DNA from: Rattus norvegicus | Taxonomy: Eukaryota > Chordata > Mammalia > Rodentia > Muridae | Direction: 5' to 3' | Assembly (NCBI RefSeq): GCF_036323735.1 | Contig: NC_086037.1 | Coordinates: 58,048,002-58,112,001 of the forward strand | DNA: 64,000 bases | Part shown: in pieces, positions 12,320-24,205 of the stretch | Layout: every line of letters starts with the position of its first letter | Numbering within the stretch: position 1 is the first letter of the stretch | Translations under genes and position numbers: made by a program | The notes under the pieces: generated by a model | Told to the model about the DNA's origin: nothing | Seen by the model: the letters and a program-made list of their open reading frames with translations, nothing else | The model's database searches: none

Positions 12320-12665
12320 GAAATTGCCTGGGAGCATAGCCTCTAGACTGTTGAGAGATTATCCAGATTCAGTTAGCCTCTGGGAACAACTGAGAGGATT
12401 ATCTCTGGGTGGAGGTGAGAAGACCCACCCTAAAAGATAGCAGCCATTCTCTCTCTGGGCTTGAATCCTAGGTTGCATAAAAGGGAGAAAACAGCCTGAG
12501 TATCTATTCATCATTGCCTGCTTCCTGACTATAGATAGGACTAAAGGTTTGCAGTGTTCAAACCTTTCCTGCCCTAATGGATCCAAAATCAACTCTTTCT
12601 CCTCAGTTGCTTTTCTTAGGCTATTTTGCCCCAACAACAGGGAAAGCAGCCAAGAAATACCTGAC
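12320..12665 (+). mobile_element. Ancient LTR-like repeat (tentative)
   Basis: Contains 'gagaagacccaccct', then 'ctgggcttgaatcc...gcataaaagggagaaa' and 'gcctgcttcctgactat', in the order seen in another copy at 54500-54835 and in rodent MaLR-type LTRs. Strong divergence. Confidence 0.4.
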
Positions 12666-13965
12666 ATATGGGGTATATAAAGGTCCCCTGTCTCTAGAGG
12701 TGACAGCTGTGTGCTGGTGCTCTAAGAACGTCAACTAAACAAAGGAATTCTGAAATTAAGCATGGTGGTGATTTTCTTCACACACATCTTTTTATACTGT
12801 ACATTAGCTCTATTAGAAAACCTTTATTTGGGGGTAATTTTGTGTTTACTTAAAAAGTGCCAATGGAATGTAGAAAGTTTCACTTGCCCAAGTTTCTTTA
12901 ATATTAAGACTGAACTTACCACACTTGTCAACTCTAAGCATCAATATTGTATGACTTAGCCACTTGTATCCTCTGGATTTCACCAGGTTTCTTCCATGAT
13001 GCTGCCCAGGCATATTGTGTGTGGTTGTTAATGCTTCCTTTGATCCCTGTTGGTTCCAGGATTCTTCTTGTTTGTCCTGATGTTGACAGTTTTGAAGAAT
13101 GTTGGTCACATTTTTCTAGAGTGGCCCTTTTGGGGACTTTTCTACGGCCTTCTCTTGATTGGATTGGGGTTATGGGTTAAGGGCGCATGCCACAAGGTGA
13201 TTGTTCAGCGCTGAGGTCAATCTTTATCTCTGCTAGGTTTCTACCCTGAACCTCTTCTTCTCTCATATCCTGTTCATGGGAAATGAATGATTGAATTTAG
13301 CCACAAGCAGTAGAGAATTAAATTGTACCATATGGGCAGGGTGCAGGGACACATCATTCGCAATTCCTCTTGGAAGGGGATTTCTCTTTCCTTATTCATT
13401 AATTAGTTCTTATTGATCCCAATGTTTTATTCTTGGAGTTATAATAAAATACTGTCATGACTTACTCTGTTGCTCAGAATTATTTTCCAGCTTTGGTCTC
13501 TGGGAACCCATTGAAGTTGGCTTCTCTGTCCTTTTGACGTGGCTTGGTTCATTTTCTTCCACAATCCCTTCCTACAAGATGCTCTGGGCTTCACTTATAT
13601 TTCCCATCTTAGCCCCAGAATCACACATCTCTCCAAGGAGCCATAAGGCCTAGTTTGAAATGTGTTCCAGAAAATAGAATGTGCCAAACATGAGGTTCTA
13701 TTTCACAGAATTGAGTTTATTTTAGGCTCTATTTCTGGGAAAATACTGACGGCACTGGCAAATATCACAATGTGACATATACTTTGCTTTCTTGGGTTTC
13801 CTTTGCTTTCCTTATTCTCAATGTAAATTTTTTTAACTCTTTAATACATGTAGTTATAATGAGTGTTTATGCTGCTCAACAGTAATCATATACACTGTGG
13901 AAATTTGTATAAAAGTGAATACGAGCTAAAATTTTTATTTTTAATTGTGGGTATTTGTGTCTCTT
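12666..13965. other. No gene seen; unique DNA
   Basis: Unique sequence. Overlapping frames at 12846-13180 are unremarkable. Confidence 0.5.
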
Positions 13966-14142
13966 TTGGAATATGTGTGTATATGCATGGAGTACCTGTG
14001 GAGGTAAGAAGAGAGTATCCGATTCCCTGCAGTTGGAAGTTACAGGTGATTGTAAGCTGCCTGAAATGGTTCTGGAATCTGAGTTTGGACCCTTTGCAAG
14101 AGCAGTCTGTAGTCTGAACTGCTGAACCATCTCTCCGGGCCC
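13966..14142 (-). mobile_element. B2/B3 SINE, antisense
   Basis: The plus strand ends 'ctgctgaaccatctctccgggccc', the reverse complement of the SINE head 'gggcc(c)ggagagatggttcagcag'. The body 'ggaggtaagaagagagtatcc...gttggaagttacaggtgattgtaagctgcctg' is typical. Confidence 0.8.
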
Positions 14143-15660
14143 TTACAAGGCAAATGCCTGGCCTACCGTGCCAGACACACAGAAGGCTAGAACAGAAAGA
14201 AATATACTACATTTCTCCCTTTGAGCCTGTTTGTTAAAAGCTTCGAATTCATGATAATTTGATTGCACATTTAGAAAGTTTCTTATGTATCCAAAGGTCA
14301 TAATTCCAATGACTTTTGTCTTTATTCAAAGTTTAATGCAAAAATAAATTAATGAGCATTAAAGATAATACTTTTTTCCAATAAAAACCCCACAGTTTAA
14401 GACTCTGTCACCTGTTCTTTGTCCTCTTGGCAGGTATTATTTCATTGTCACAGGGACGCACTTTTGAATACATTATGTAAATAAGGGAACTGATAATTTG
14501 TGGAGAATCTTTGAGAGTAGCGAGCATTTTTTGAATATAGCCATTTGGAATTCTCAAATACTTGACACAATCACCCCCACATATGATGATTTATTTCTGA
14601 ATCAGGCACTATTTATCTGGAAATGGACTCATCTCCAGCGTGTCTCCCCATTTAATTAATTTCCTGACGATGAGACTTTATGGTGTTATCATTATGGATG
14701 CGGCGAAAATGCTTTCTGTTAAATTAAAAGAAGTCAAAACGCAAAGCTTAATTAGCAGAATATATTTACCAGTAAGAAATAATTAAATATGCATTAATCA
14801 ATTAAAATAAATTCAGCAGCATTCTGCTCTTTTCAGAGTCCCCTCCATTCGCTTCTCTTCCATTAACACATCCACCCTTCTACCCTGTTTCGTTCACTGT
14901 GAGCTCCTGCCTTTGGCTCCCTGCCCACTCCCTCTCTCCATTGATTAATTTCTTTCATTCTTATGACCTCTTCAGGCTGGTTCGTTTAAGGTTCTGGGAT
15001 CAGTCTTCTTCCCATTCCATATATTCCCACGGAGAACTCATTCAGTCATGATTTTCAATGTCATCTTTTTATTTACCATCTTCTTACAATGGGATGCTCT
15101 CAACTTCAACTTCATACACGTCTTCTCATCACAGCCTGTCTGAAGTTTCTACCCCAGCCAGACCCCCATCTTCTCTAGGCTATGAAATAGGCTCCTTTCA
15201 CCAAACTTAGATGTTATCTACAATTCTTTGCCTAATACCAACTTATTGTTCTAATTATAACATATTTATATAATTTCACATCTGGTTCTTTCTATATTAC
15301 ATTGACTTTTCGATCAGTCCACACTTCACCATGCACCTGCAGTTGCTTCATTTTTGTTGCTGACAAGCTTTTCATTGAGTAAGTTGATACTGTTTACTCG
15401 CTCACCCAGTCGCTAAGTATTTAGATTCTTCTATTTGGGGGGCTATTAGCAAGGATGTTACCATAGACATTTGCATACATGTCCTTGTGTAGCAATACCT
15501 TTTCATTTTACTGGGGTATGTTCTTATATGTAGCATTCTTAAATTGCATACTAAATATACACTTAGTTTTGTGTGCACATTGAAGTATATGTGCATGTGA
15601 CTATAGGCATACATGTGGATTCCAGAAGTCAGCTATAAGGAGTGTTGTTCCTCAGGCACT
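14143..15660. other. Repeat-free AT-rich DNA, possible conserved noncoding block
   Basis: No SINE, LTR or microsatellite is visible. 14630-14830 is especially dense in TAATTA-type motifs, including TTAATTAA at 14652-14659 and TTAATTAG at 14748-14755, plus AATTAAAT/ATTAATCAATTAA between 14781 and 14813. This could be regulatory DNA; sequence alone cannot show it. Confidence 0.4.
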
Positions 15661-15884
15661 ATTTTTTTTAAAGACATAGTGTCTTACTAGCCTCCATTTC
15701 ATATGGCAGGCTGCACTGACTGGCCAGGGAGCCTTAGGAATCTAACTATTTCCATTTTCTCAGCACTGAACTTATAAGCATATACTACCATATCCAGCTT
15801 TTTTAAAAAAATGCTGGTTCTGGGATTAAATTCGGGTCTTTATCCTTGCAAGGCAAGCACTTTAGCCACAGACATTTCCCAGCC
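15661..15884 (-). mobile_element. B4 SINE (ID-B1 fusion), antisense
   Basis: Reverse complement of an ID-like head ('ggctgggaaatgtctgtggc', ending at 15884) with 'gcttgccttgcaagga', followed by a B1-like part ('tataagcatatactaccatatccagc' on plus) and a T-rich stretch. The fused order is diagnostic of B4. Confidence 0.7.
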
Positions 15885-16117
15885 TGATATTAAACATTTT
15901 ATGGCGAACTTGAAAATCTTTTTTCTAAAGCAATGAAACTCTTTCACATCTGCACCTGTGGTGTAGAAGATGTTCCATTTCTTTAAGTCTTTGCCAACAC
16001 TTCTTTATGTCTGATCCCAGGCAGTTTGTATCATAAATTCCAGATCATCATCATTCTAATGAAAGACATTAATTTACATAGCAAGTGATGTGAGTGCCTG
16101 TGATGATGTGTTTCTGA

Positions 16118-16395
16118 GAGTCAAAGAGGAAAAGGAGGGGGGAGGAAGAGAAGAAGGAGGAGAAAAGGGGGAAGGAGAAGAAGGAAAAGGAGAAATAGAA
16201 GAAGAAGAGGAGGAAGAGAAGAAGGAGAAAAGGGTAGGAGAAGGAGGAAGAGGAGAGGAAAAGGAGAAGAGGAGGAAGAAGAAAAGGGGGAGGAGGGGGA
16301 AGCAGAGAAACGGGAGGAGGAGGAGAAGGGGAGAGGGGGACAAGGAGAAGGAGAGAAGGAGGAGAAGGGGAGAAGGGGAGAAGGGGAAGAAGACA
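16118..16395 (+). repeat. ~280-bp purine (GGA/GAA) tract
   Basis: Almost exclusively A and G with only isolated T or C interruptions (for example near 16196, 16235 and 16301). Long mirror-like polypurine tracts can form triplex DNA and stall polymerases. The Glu/Lys/Arg-rich and Pro/Ser/Leu-rich frames over it are artefacts of composition. Confidence 0.95.
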
Positions 16396-16639
16396 GACAA
16401 AGATAAAGGGAAAAATGTAACTCATTAGGTTGTAAAGATAAACAGCCACGTTCCAGAATTGTAGGCTCATTAAGTCTCTCTCATTCTGAGAGCTTTTCTG
16501 AGGAAATATAGTGAGGTTAATTTGTCTCACTATTACAGGCAAGTGCACAGTTATGGGAGCTGTAGTCACCGGACACCTCCTCATTGCTTTGTGTACAATG
16601 CCCATCATTCAGAGAAGGAAGGTATAAGACTAAATATAT

Positions 16640-16865
16640 GGGGACTGGAGAGATAGCTCTGAAGTTAAGGGCACTAGCTTTACTTCAGAGGATCCAAGTT
16701 CAGTTCCCATCACCCACATCACAGCTCACAACCATCTAAAACTCCAATTCCAGAGAATCCAAAACCCTCTTCTGCGTGTCATGGGTACCGCACACATGTA
16801 GTACACAGATAATGCATGCAGAAAAAGACAGCCATTCATATAAAATAAAAAGAAATCTTTAAAAT
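16640..16865 (+). mobile_element. B2/B3 SINE
   Basis: Head 'ggggactggagagatagctctgaagttaagggc', then 'ccaagttcagttccca', 'cacaaccatctaaaactcc' and an A-rich tail. Canonical B2 order with moderate divergence. Confidence 0.85.
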
Positions 16866-18764
16866 ATGTGAAGCCAACAATACAACACAACACTAAAATG
16901 AACACCATTGACTGTGGAAAACTACAGTCTGTGAGGGATCAGAATACTTAGGATGTCAGAAAAAAAATTAAAATGAAATAACAAGTCATTAGCCATAGAG
17001 TTAGGGTGAAATTTCCAAGTTGTTATTAAAACATTATAAGAAATCATAATAAAGTTAATTGCAATTCTTATGCATGACACATTGGTGACATCACTGACCT
17101 CCTGTCATCGTAAGTGCAAATTACCTTCATAAATTGTCTAAGCAGCCAGTCACTAGTTACCACTTAATGAAACTAATTGATGCATGTTATATTTTGAGTT
17201 AATCATTAGCTTGGATTTGAATCAAGGTCAGTTTGCATCCCGTAAGAATTAATCAGGCCCTAATTAATTTGCTTTCTAGCATTTGAAACTCAAATATATA
17301 TCTGACTAAACATTAAGATGCTTAGCAGGTGCTGAGTCATACTAGGGGGCCCACGGGTCTTTATTTTCTTAGACTGACAATAAGAAACAAAGATCTTGCA
17401 GACTTCTCAGTAGATACAATACGCACACTGCACACTAATGGACATGTTTGATTTCACACTACAGGATGGGGTGAGAGAAGGCAGAAAGCCATCCGGTTTC
17501 ATCCAGCCCCTGTGCAGAATGTGGTTTCCATGCCCAGTTGAGGAGTGGGGTGTGTGAATATAGCTTAATACATCATATTTGGCAGATTGTAATTACAGAG
17601 ATTAATATTATCTCCTTTCACCTTCATGTTGAGAAGACAACAAAATGCAATCCATGGCTTCTTTACTTCATTTCCTCTGTGGTTCTCTCCCTGTCACGAT
17701 TTCCCACCTTCCCTCCCTACAACACACTCGTGTTGTAGGATATCGCTGTAACATTTTTTTTAAGGCCTCCACATTCTAAAAGGCAAATGCCAATAATATA
17801 TTCATAGATTTTTGTTATTAAAATCAACTGACACACTCATTAATCATGTCTCTAACGTCCCATAGAAAATAATTATAATTATTCAAGAAATTGTTACACT
17901 ATGCAGATAGTTCCATGTCCACTGAATGCCAATGTGATATTTCCAGCAACCCAAATGGCGTCTTTTGTATCTGTGGCTTCTAATCCTCTTTAATGAGTAT
18001 GTACTATGCTCTGGGGTACTGGGTTAAGTACATTACATTGCCTGATTTAATCCTTCCAACCACAACATGAATGGGTACATTTAAAAAATGGTGAAACGAT
18101 AAGAACTTCCTAAATGACTGGGGTCATGAAGTACAAGCCAAGCTTGAGGAAGCCACACCTAAATCAGGACTGGATCTGCTCTAATCTCCTGGTTATGTTT
18201 CAGTCATTCAGGATTGCAATCTTTATCTGTAATCCCACGACACTGACTGAGGCAAACTTACGTAGGAATCCTCAATATTGTCCAATGTATTTGCGATGGA
18301 GGACACACTGAGGTGACCGATGTATGCGCGCCTCCAAGGAGAGCACCACGTCCCAACTCGTTCCCAGCAGGAAGAAAGAGAGATCAGTGCCCTATGGCTC
18401 CACCATGTTCCCTTCCTTGAAATGATGTTACAGATGTGTAGATGGGGGCGTGGGGGATGGTGTCTGGTCACTGTTCAAGCATGGACATGCTGATGTGTAG
18501 TTAAAAGGGGCTCCTGTAGAGAATCAATTCTGACTTCATCTTTCTGTTTTGCTAGCACCTTCCAGGGGGATGCAGGGAGCAAAGACAGTGAAGGGGAAAG
18601 TATCCTATGAATTTCTCACTAAAATAAAGATTTTAGCTATATAGCATCTGGTATAATACTATGTAGCATCACCATTTGGGGGTTAATTTGTTTGATTTTC
18701 CATATTGAAATTAGATACCAATCTTCCATCCTTTGCTGTCAACATCTGTAAGGCTGAGGCACAC
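16866..18764. other. No gene seen; repeat-poor DNA with a possible regulatory block at 17040-17340
   Basis: Mostly unique. The block 17040-17340 is AT-rich with several TAATTA/TTAAT sites, TCAAGGTCA at 17222-17230 (extended nuclear-receptor half-site) and TGCTGAGTCA at 17330-17339 (MAF/AP-1-like). Function is inference only. Confidence 0.4.
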
Positions 18765-18825
18765 CCAAGATGTCCAGGACAACATCCAAGATGTCCAGGA
18801 CAACATCCAAGATGTCAGGACCCTT
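18765..18825 (+). repeat. 21-bp tandem repeat, 2.7 copies
   Basis: The unit beginning ccaagatgtccaggacaaca starts at 18765, 18786 and 18807. Copies 1 and 2 are identical; copy 3 is partial with one deleted base. The period is a multiple of three, so it creates a heptapeptide repeat in a short chance frame. Confidence 0.9.
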
Positions 18826-19540
18826 TCCAGCTTCAGGATGCTGAAATGCTACTCTTGGATAAAGCCATGCTTACCAAAACAACAACAACAGAACCAAAAA
18901 CATGGATTATTTTGACTCAGAAATTGCACTTCTACATTTAGAGATTGATCTTTATGTCCTCCAGTAACCAAGGTTGCCAAAATTCTCTTATTAGGATGTC
19001 AGCCACATGGGATGAGTCTACTTCTTTGAGCCCTAGATTCATACATTAATTCCCATTACTGAGGACAAAGAAGTAAGCCGCTTGTCAACAAACACATGAC
19101 AGGCAAAGAATTATATTGAAATCTCCTACAATCAACAAGGAAGGCTTTTATTGGGCCATCCTGTATCACCCCCATGTTCTGTGGGCAGAGGCTATACCTT
19201 GGTAACAGCAATCTCCCCTTTCTCTGAAACAATGGAGAAAGGGCTGTCCTTGGGCTTCCTGTCATTCACAGCATGTGCCGTTTCAGGACATACTGACTGG
19301 TAGTTTGTAAAGTGAAAAGGTACAAACCAAAAGAGAGAAACCTAAACTAATTCGAATGCAGCATATTAATAATGTCAGAGCTCTGTAAAAATAAGAGTGT
19401 TTTTTGTTCACATTCTTTGAAGTTGCTATATGTGCTATTTCCCTATTTCCGGTTTAACAAGTGATTTTTTTTTTAAACAATGCAAAGTAAAAAGAAGGCT
19501 GAGGGTCTAGCGCAGGAGTTATGCTCTTCTGTGTAACTAT
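18826..19540. other. No gene seen; unique DNA
   Basis: No repeat or coding frame recognised. Confidence 0.5.
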
Positions 19541-19800
19541 AAAGACCAGGCCTGGATCCTCAGAAACCCATGTTAATGCCCGGTATACATGGCAGCTGCC
19601 TCTGACTTCAACCTTGGAAGTTAGAGAAAAGGGAGCTTGGCAGAACACACTTGCTAGTAGGAGTAGGAGAGCTCTGGGTTTGATTGAGAGAGTCTGCTTC
19701 AGTGAATAAAAAGGAACAATATTAAGGATGCTTCTTGACATTGACTACAGACCTTCCTATATGCATACCTACACAGGTGTTAGAACTCATACATGTGTGA
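19541..19800 (+). mobile_element. B3/B4-type SINE
   Basis: Diverged copy with 'tacatggcagctgcctctgacttcaaccttggaagttagag', 'gagagagtctgcttcagtgaataaa' and 'gacattgactacagaccttc...acatgtgt' landmarks. Ends close to the CA repeat at 19866. Confidence 0.55.
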
Positions 19801-19862
19801 TCATACAATGCAAAACATGAATATATACATATACATGTACATATACACATTATATATTTGTC

Positions 19863-19865
<3 letters not shown>

Positions 19866-19908
<43 letters not shown>
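19866..19908 (+). repeat. (CA)21 microsatellite
   Basis: Uninterrupted CA run next to the 3' end of the preceding SINE. Confidence 0.96.
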
Positions 19909-19913
<5 letters not shown>

Positions 19914-20633
19914 CAAAGAGAGTTAGAGCTAGACACAGACCTATCACATGGTTTTTCTCCAGAAAACATCCAGAAATTGTTGAGATCAGGTTTGCCTAAG
20001 ATGATTCTTATAGATATGTGGCTCTGACAGACAAAGCCATGGACCCACTTTAAAATGACTAAGGGAAGCACACCTCGTCATTGGCTCCAGAGTATTGTTA
20101 ACTTGCAAAAACTTTACTACTGAGGCTAATTTGTTAAGTGCCAAGAAAAACACGTTGGTTTCCAGGGAAAGCAATGGAAGCGAGCCCTAGATGCATTCAT
20201 TCAAAGCTCTCAGATTATTCTTATCATATGCCTCAAACCAATTAGGTCAAAAAATATTCGAGCTGCTTTCAAAGCATGACACAATTAGGGCCTCTAATTT
20301 GCATGTAGATATTTTTCACAGAACTGTGATGTTTCCAAGAAATTATGGCTAATGGGAGGGTGAATAGATGGAGAAAATCAGTGATATTGCGAGATTGGCA
20401 TCTGGTTACATGGGTATGTGGAAGGCGTCTGCACATAATGTCCATCAATTGTAAGATACAATGAAGACCATAAACCAAAACTGTCTTCTGTTTTTACATA
20501 AATGTCTTGTAGAAGATAGGTGTTCACTATAGCATGCTTTCTTTAGAGCAAACTCTTTAAACGTGGCGCCATCATTCACAAAGCCTTCCTTTGGGATTGT
20601 ATGATTTAAGATCAATGCTTAAAGATCCACTCT
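19909..20633. other. No gene seen; unique AT-rich DNA
   Basis: Repeat-free. 20200-20380 contains 'ctctaatttgcatgtag' and 'aattatggctaatggg' with ATTTGCAT and TAAT motifs, a weak candidate noncoding element. Confidence 0.4.
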
Positions 20634-20870
20634 TGGGCCCAAGAGGTGACTCAGCAGAGAGGCAAGAGTAGGAGGCCTGCTTGCCATACCAACATGGCAA
20701 CATGAATTTGAACCTAGGACTCACATGGTGGGAGGAGAGAACTGACTCCCAAAAGTTGTCCTCTGACCTCCATGAGTATGTCATGTCATGGATGTGACCA
20801 TAAGCACATTTCATTATATGCACATAAAACACATACATGATTACACAATAAATGATGGATAAAACATAAT
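20634..20870 (+). mobile_element. B2/B3 SINE (1 of 3 in a row)
   Basis: 'aggtgactcagcagagagg', 'gaatttgaacctaggactcacatgg' and 'tgtcctctgacctcca' give the B2/B3 order, with an A-rich end. Confidence 0.75.
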
Positions 20871-20886
20871 TATAAAGACCGGCTTA

Positions 20887-21046
20887 AGGGGCTAGAGAGA
20901 TGGCTCAGTTAAGACTTTGGGGATTGAAGTAGTGGTTGCCACACAAGCCTAGCAACCTCAATTTGATACCTGGAACTCACATGGAGAAGGAGAAAACTGA
21001 CTCCCTAAAGTGATCCTCTGACTCCCACATGCATATGTAATGGTTG

Positions 21047-21090
<44 letters not shown>

Positions 21091-21092
21091 AT
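20887..21092 (+). mobile_element. B2/B3 SINE (2 of 3 in a row)
   Basis: 'ggggctagagagatggctcagtta', 'cctggaactcacatgg' and 'tcctctgactcccacatgc', ending in a CA repeat at 21052-21086. Confidence 0.82.
21052..21086 (+). repeat. (AC)n microsatellite in SINE tail
   Basis: About 17 AC units within the tail of the SINE starting at 20887. Confidence 0.95.
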
Positions 21093-21145
21093 ACAAAGCA
21101 AACATATACATGGTAACAATAAACAAAAATATAAGTGGAAACATT

Positions 21146-21330
21146 AGGGGAGAGAGAGCTGGCTCGGTTGATGAAGTTGGGTATTGTGATGAGCTGAATT
21201 TGGATCTCAGCACCACAAAAGGCTGGGAAGGACTGCACTGGGCAGGCCCCACATTCCAGCATTGCAGGAGGTGAGACAGGAGAGTCCTGGGACTTCCCCC
21301 TGTGGATGGTGCTCCAGGTTCAGTGAGAGA
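21146..21330 (+). mobile_element. B3/B4-type SINE (3 of 3 in a row)
   Basis: 'ggggagagagagctggctcggttgatgaag', 'tttggatctcagcac' and a later 'cattccagcattgcaggaggtgagacaggagagtcc' that is B1-like. Same strand as the two preceding SINEs. Confidence 0.6.
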
Positions 21331-22390
<1,060 letters not shown>

Positions 22391-22570
22391 GATATCCTTA
22401 TATTTCATTTTTAAAGTACTTTTACTTTTTAAACTATCCTTAGGATACAAATAAAAACGTACCACAATTTAAGACTTGGATATCCATTTAGTGCCTCTGT
22501 CCTCAACTACCTCATAAATCATTAACAGGAAGGTGTTTCATCTTCTGGAAAGGGTATGACAATCTTGTCC

Positions 22571-22745
22571 AGGCTGGAGAGATGGTTCTGCAGTTAAGGT
22601 GCTTCTATTGCAAAGGACCCAGGTTCAGTTCCTAGCATCCACATGGCAGTTCAGTCATTCCAGCTCCAGGGGATCAGATGTGCACTCATAAACACACACC
22701 CTACCATGTACACAGGAAAACACATAATAAAAAATAAAATCCTAA
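22571..22745 (+). mobile_element. B2/B3 SINE
   Basis: 'aggctggagagatggttctgcagttaagg', 'cccaggttcagttcctagcatccacatgg', 'tccagctccaggggatcag' and an A-rich tail. Well preserved. Confidence 0.88.
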
Positions 22746-22865
22746 GCGAAACAAAATTGAAAACCCTGTTGTTCTCAACGAAACCCTGGAATACATATAC
22801 GATAATGAGCGTCTAAGAAAATATAAACAAGAGACAAAACCCTTGTATTTATTTGCAAGCTATAT

Positions 22866-23007
22866 GTATTTTTGAGGCAGTGACTATCTATGTAGCTTTG
22901 ACTGTCTAGAACTCTCTGTGGAGACCAGGATGTCCCTAAAGTCACAGAGATCATCCTGTTTCCTGTGCCCAAGTGTTGAGATTAAAGGCATGAGCTGCAA
23001 TGCCCGG

Positions 23008-23009
<2 letters not shown>
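22866..23009 (-). mobile_element. B1 SINE, antisense
   Basis: The plus strand shows 'tgaggcagtgactatctatgtagctttgactgtctagaactc', 'gtcacagagatc' and 'gagattaaaggcatgagctgcaatgcccggc', the reverse complement of B1 with its head at 23009. Confidence 0.88.

Positions 23010-23011
<2 letters not shown>

Positions 23012-23097
<86 letters not shown>
23012..23097 (+). repeat. Compound (CT)n(GT)n microsatellite
   Basis: About 50 bp of CT followed directly by about 35 bp of GT. It abuts the head, not the A-tail, of the antisense B1. Confidence 0.97.
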
Positions 23098-23099
<2 letters not shown>

Positions 23100-24095
23100 A
23101 TTTAAGTAATGAGATTAGTCTTCATTTTTAACTAAGAGACTCCAATCTCTTAGGAAACATTTAAAAAGAAAAAGTCCCCCTTTTTATTTTAAGAACAGAA
23201 CAAGCCATTTCATCTTCGCTCCTACTTTCAAGAGCCCCCTGTCTCATTAGTTCTGTTTGGGGCATTCTATTTTTGGAGCCATGATGAGAGCTACTTCACA
23301 TCTCCAAGAAGTGATAGTGCAGAAATAACGGGATCTCTGCACCCCAGATAATTTAAAATGGAAATCCAAGTGCTGGTTCAGGGAGTGATAAAGAGAAACC
23401 ATATGCACAGACACAGTCCCCCAGAGCCCTGGCAAACTTCTGAGTCTTGCAAAGCACTAAAAGTAGATGTTTTTATCTCATAAAGCTGTGATCCGGTCCT
23501 ATTCTATCTAATTTTATTAATGGACCATGTAGAGGGAACCGTGATCCAGTATGGATCAACTGGATTTTGACAGTTGCTGCTAATCCTGATGGGATGGCTT
23601 TTGATGAACTATTTCATCTGCTGGAAAGCTAATGTTTCACTTATTGTAAGTACATCCCCACAGTGAGGAGACATAAGGGCGAGCCTCTAATGGCTTCAGA
23701 CGGCTTCATTACCCTGATGACTGTTCCAGAATCCTTGTCAGCAGTAATTATCAATGTCACAGTCGGCATCACTGCAAAAGATACAAGGAGACCTGAGAGG
23801 CTCCAAAATGCCACTGCTGGGGCCTGGGGGGTACTCAAGTCATGGGTACTCCTGGATTTTCTGGGTAAAAAATTGGAGATGTCAGGTGGGAACAGAGACA
23901 TAACCAAGAGGGATTTGTGAAAAAATTACAATATATATGTTGATGGTTTTGCTCTTTTGTAGTAGTACCCTCATGTCAGAGCTGCTTAGCCATTTTCAGT
24001 CACCTGTTGTCCTGATCTTCAGTCCAACGTCGTAGCAGTGTGGTACCTTGTGTCTGAGCCTTTAGTCAATTTCATAATACCTTCCCAATACTTGA
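23098..24095. other. No gene seen; repeat-free DNA
   Basis: Unique sequence. Two overlapping frames of 88 and 85 codons lie on opposite strands at 23641-23920. Neither shows a recognisable domain, and a single-exon gene is not supported. The absence of repeats makes 23460-23800 worth a conservation check. Confidence 0.4.
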
Positions 24096-24099
24096 AACT

Positions 24100-24102
<3 letters not shown>

Positions 24103-24156
<54 letters not shown>

Positions 24157-24205
24157 TCTCTCTCCCTCCCTCCCTCCCTCCCTCCCTTTGTCACACACAC
24201 ACACA
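24103..24205 (+). repeat. (CT)n, (CCCT)n and (AC)n block
   Basis: CT run with one TA interruption, then CCCT units (24164-24187), then a short AC run (24193-24205). Confidence 0.95.

Noticed and set aside
16069..16608. 179-codon minus-strand frame and a 112-codon plus frame
   Set aside because: Both are products of the GGA/GAA purine tract (Pro/Ser/Leu-rich and Glu/Lys/Arg-rich).
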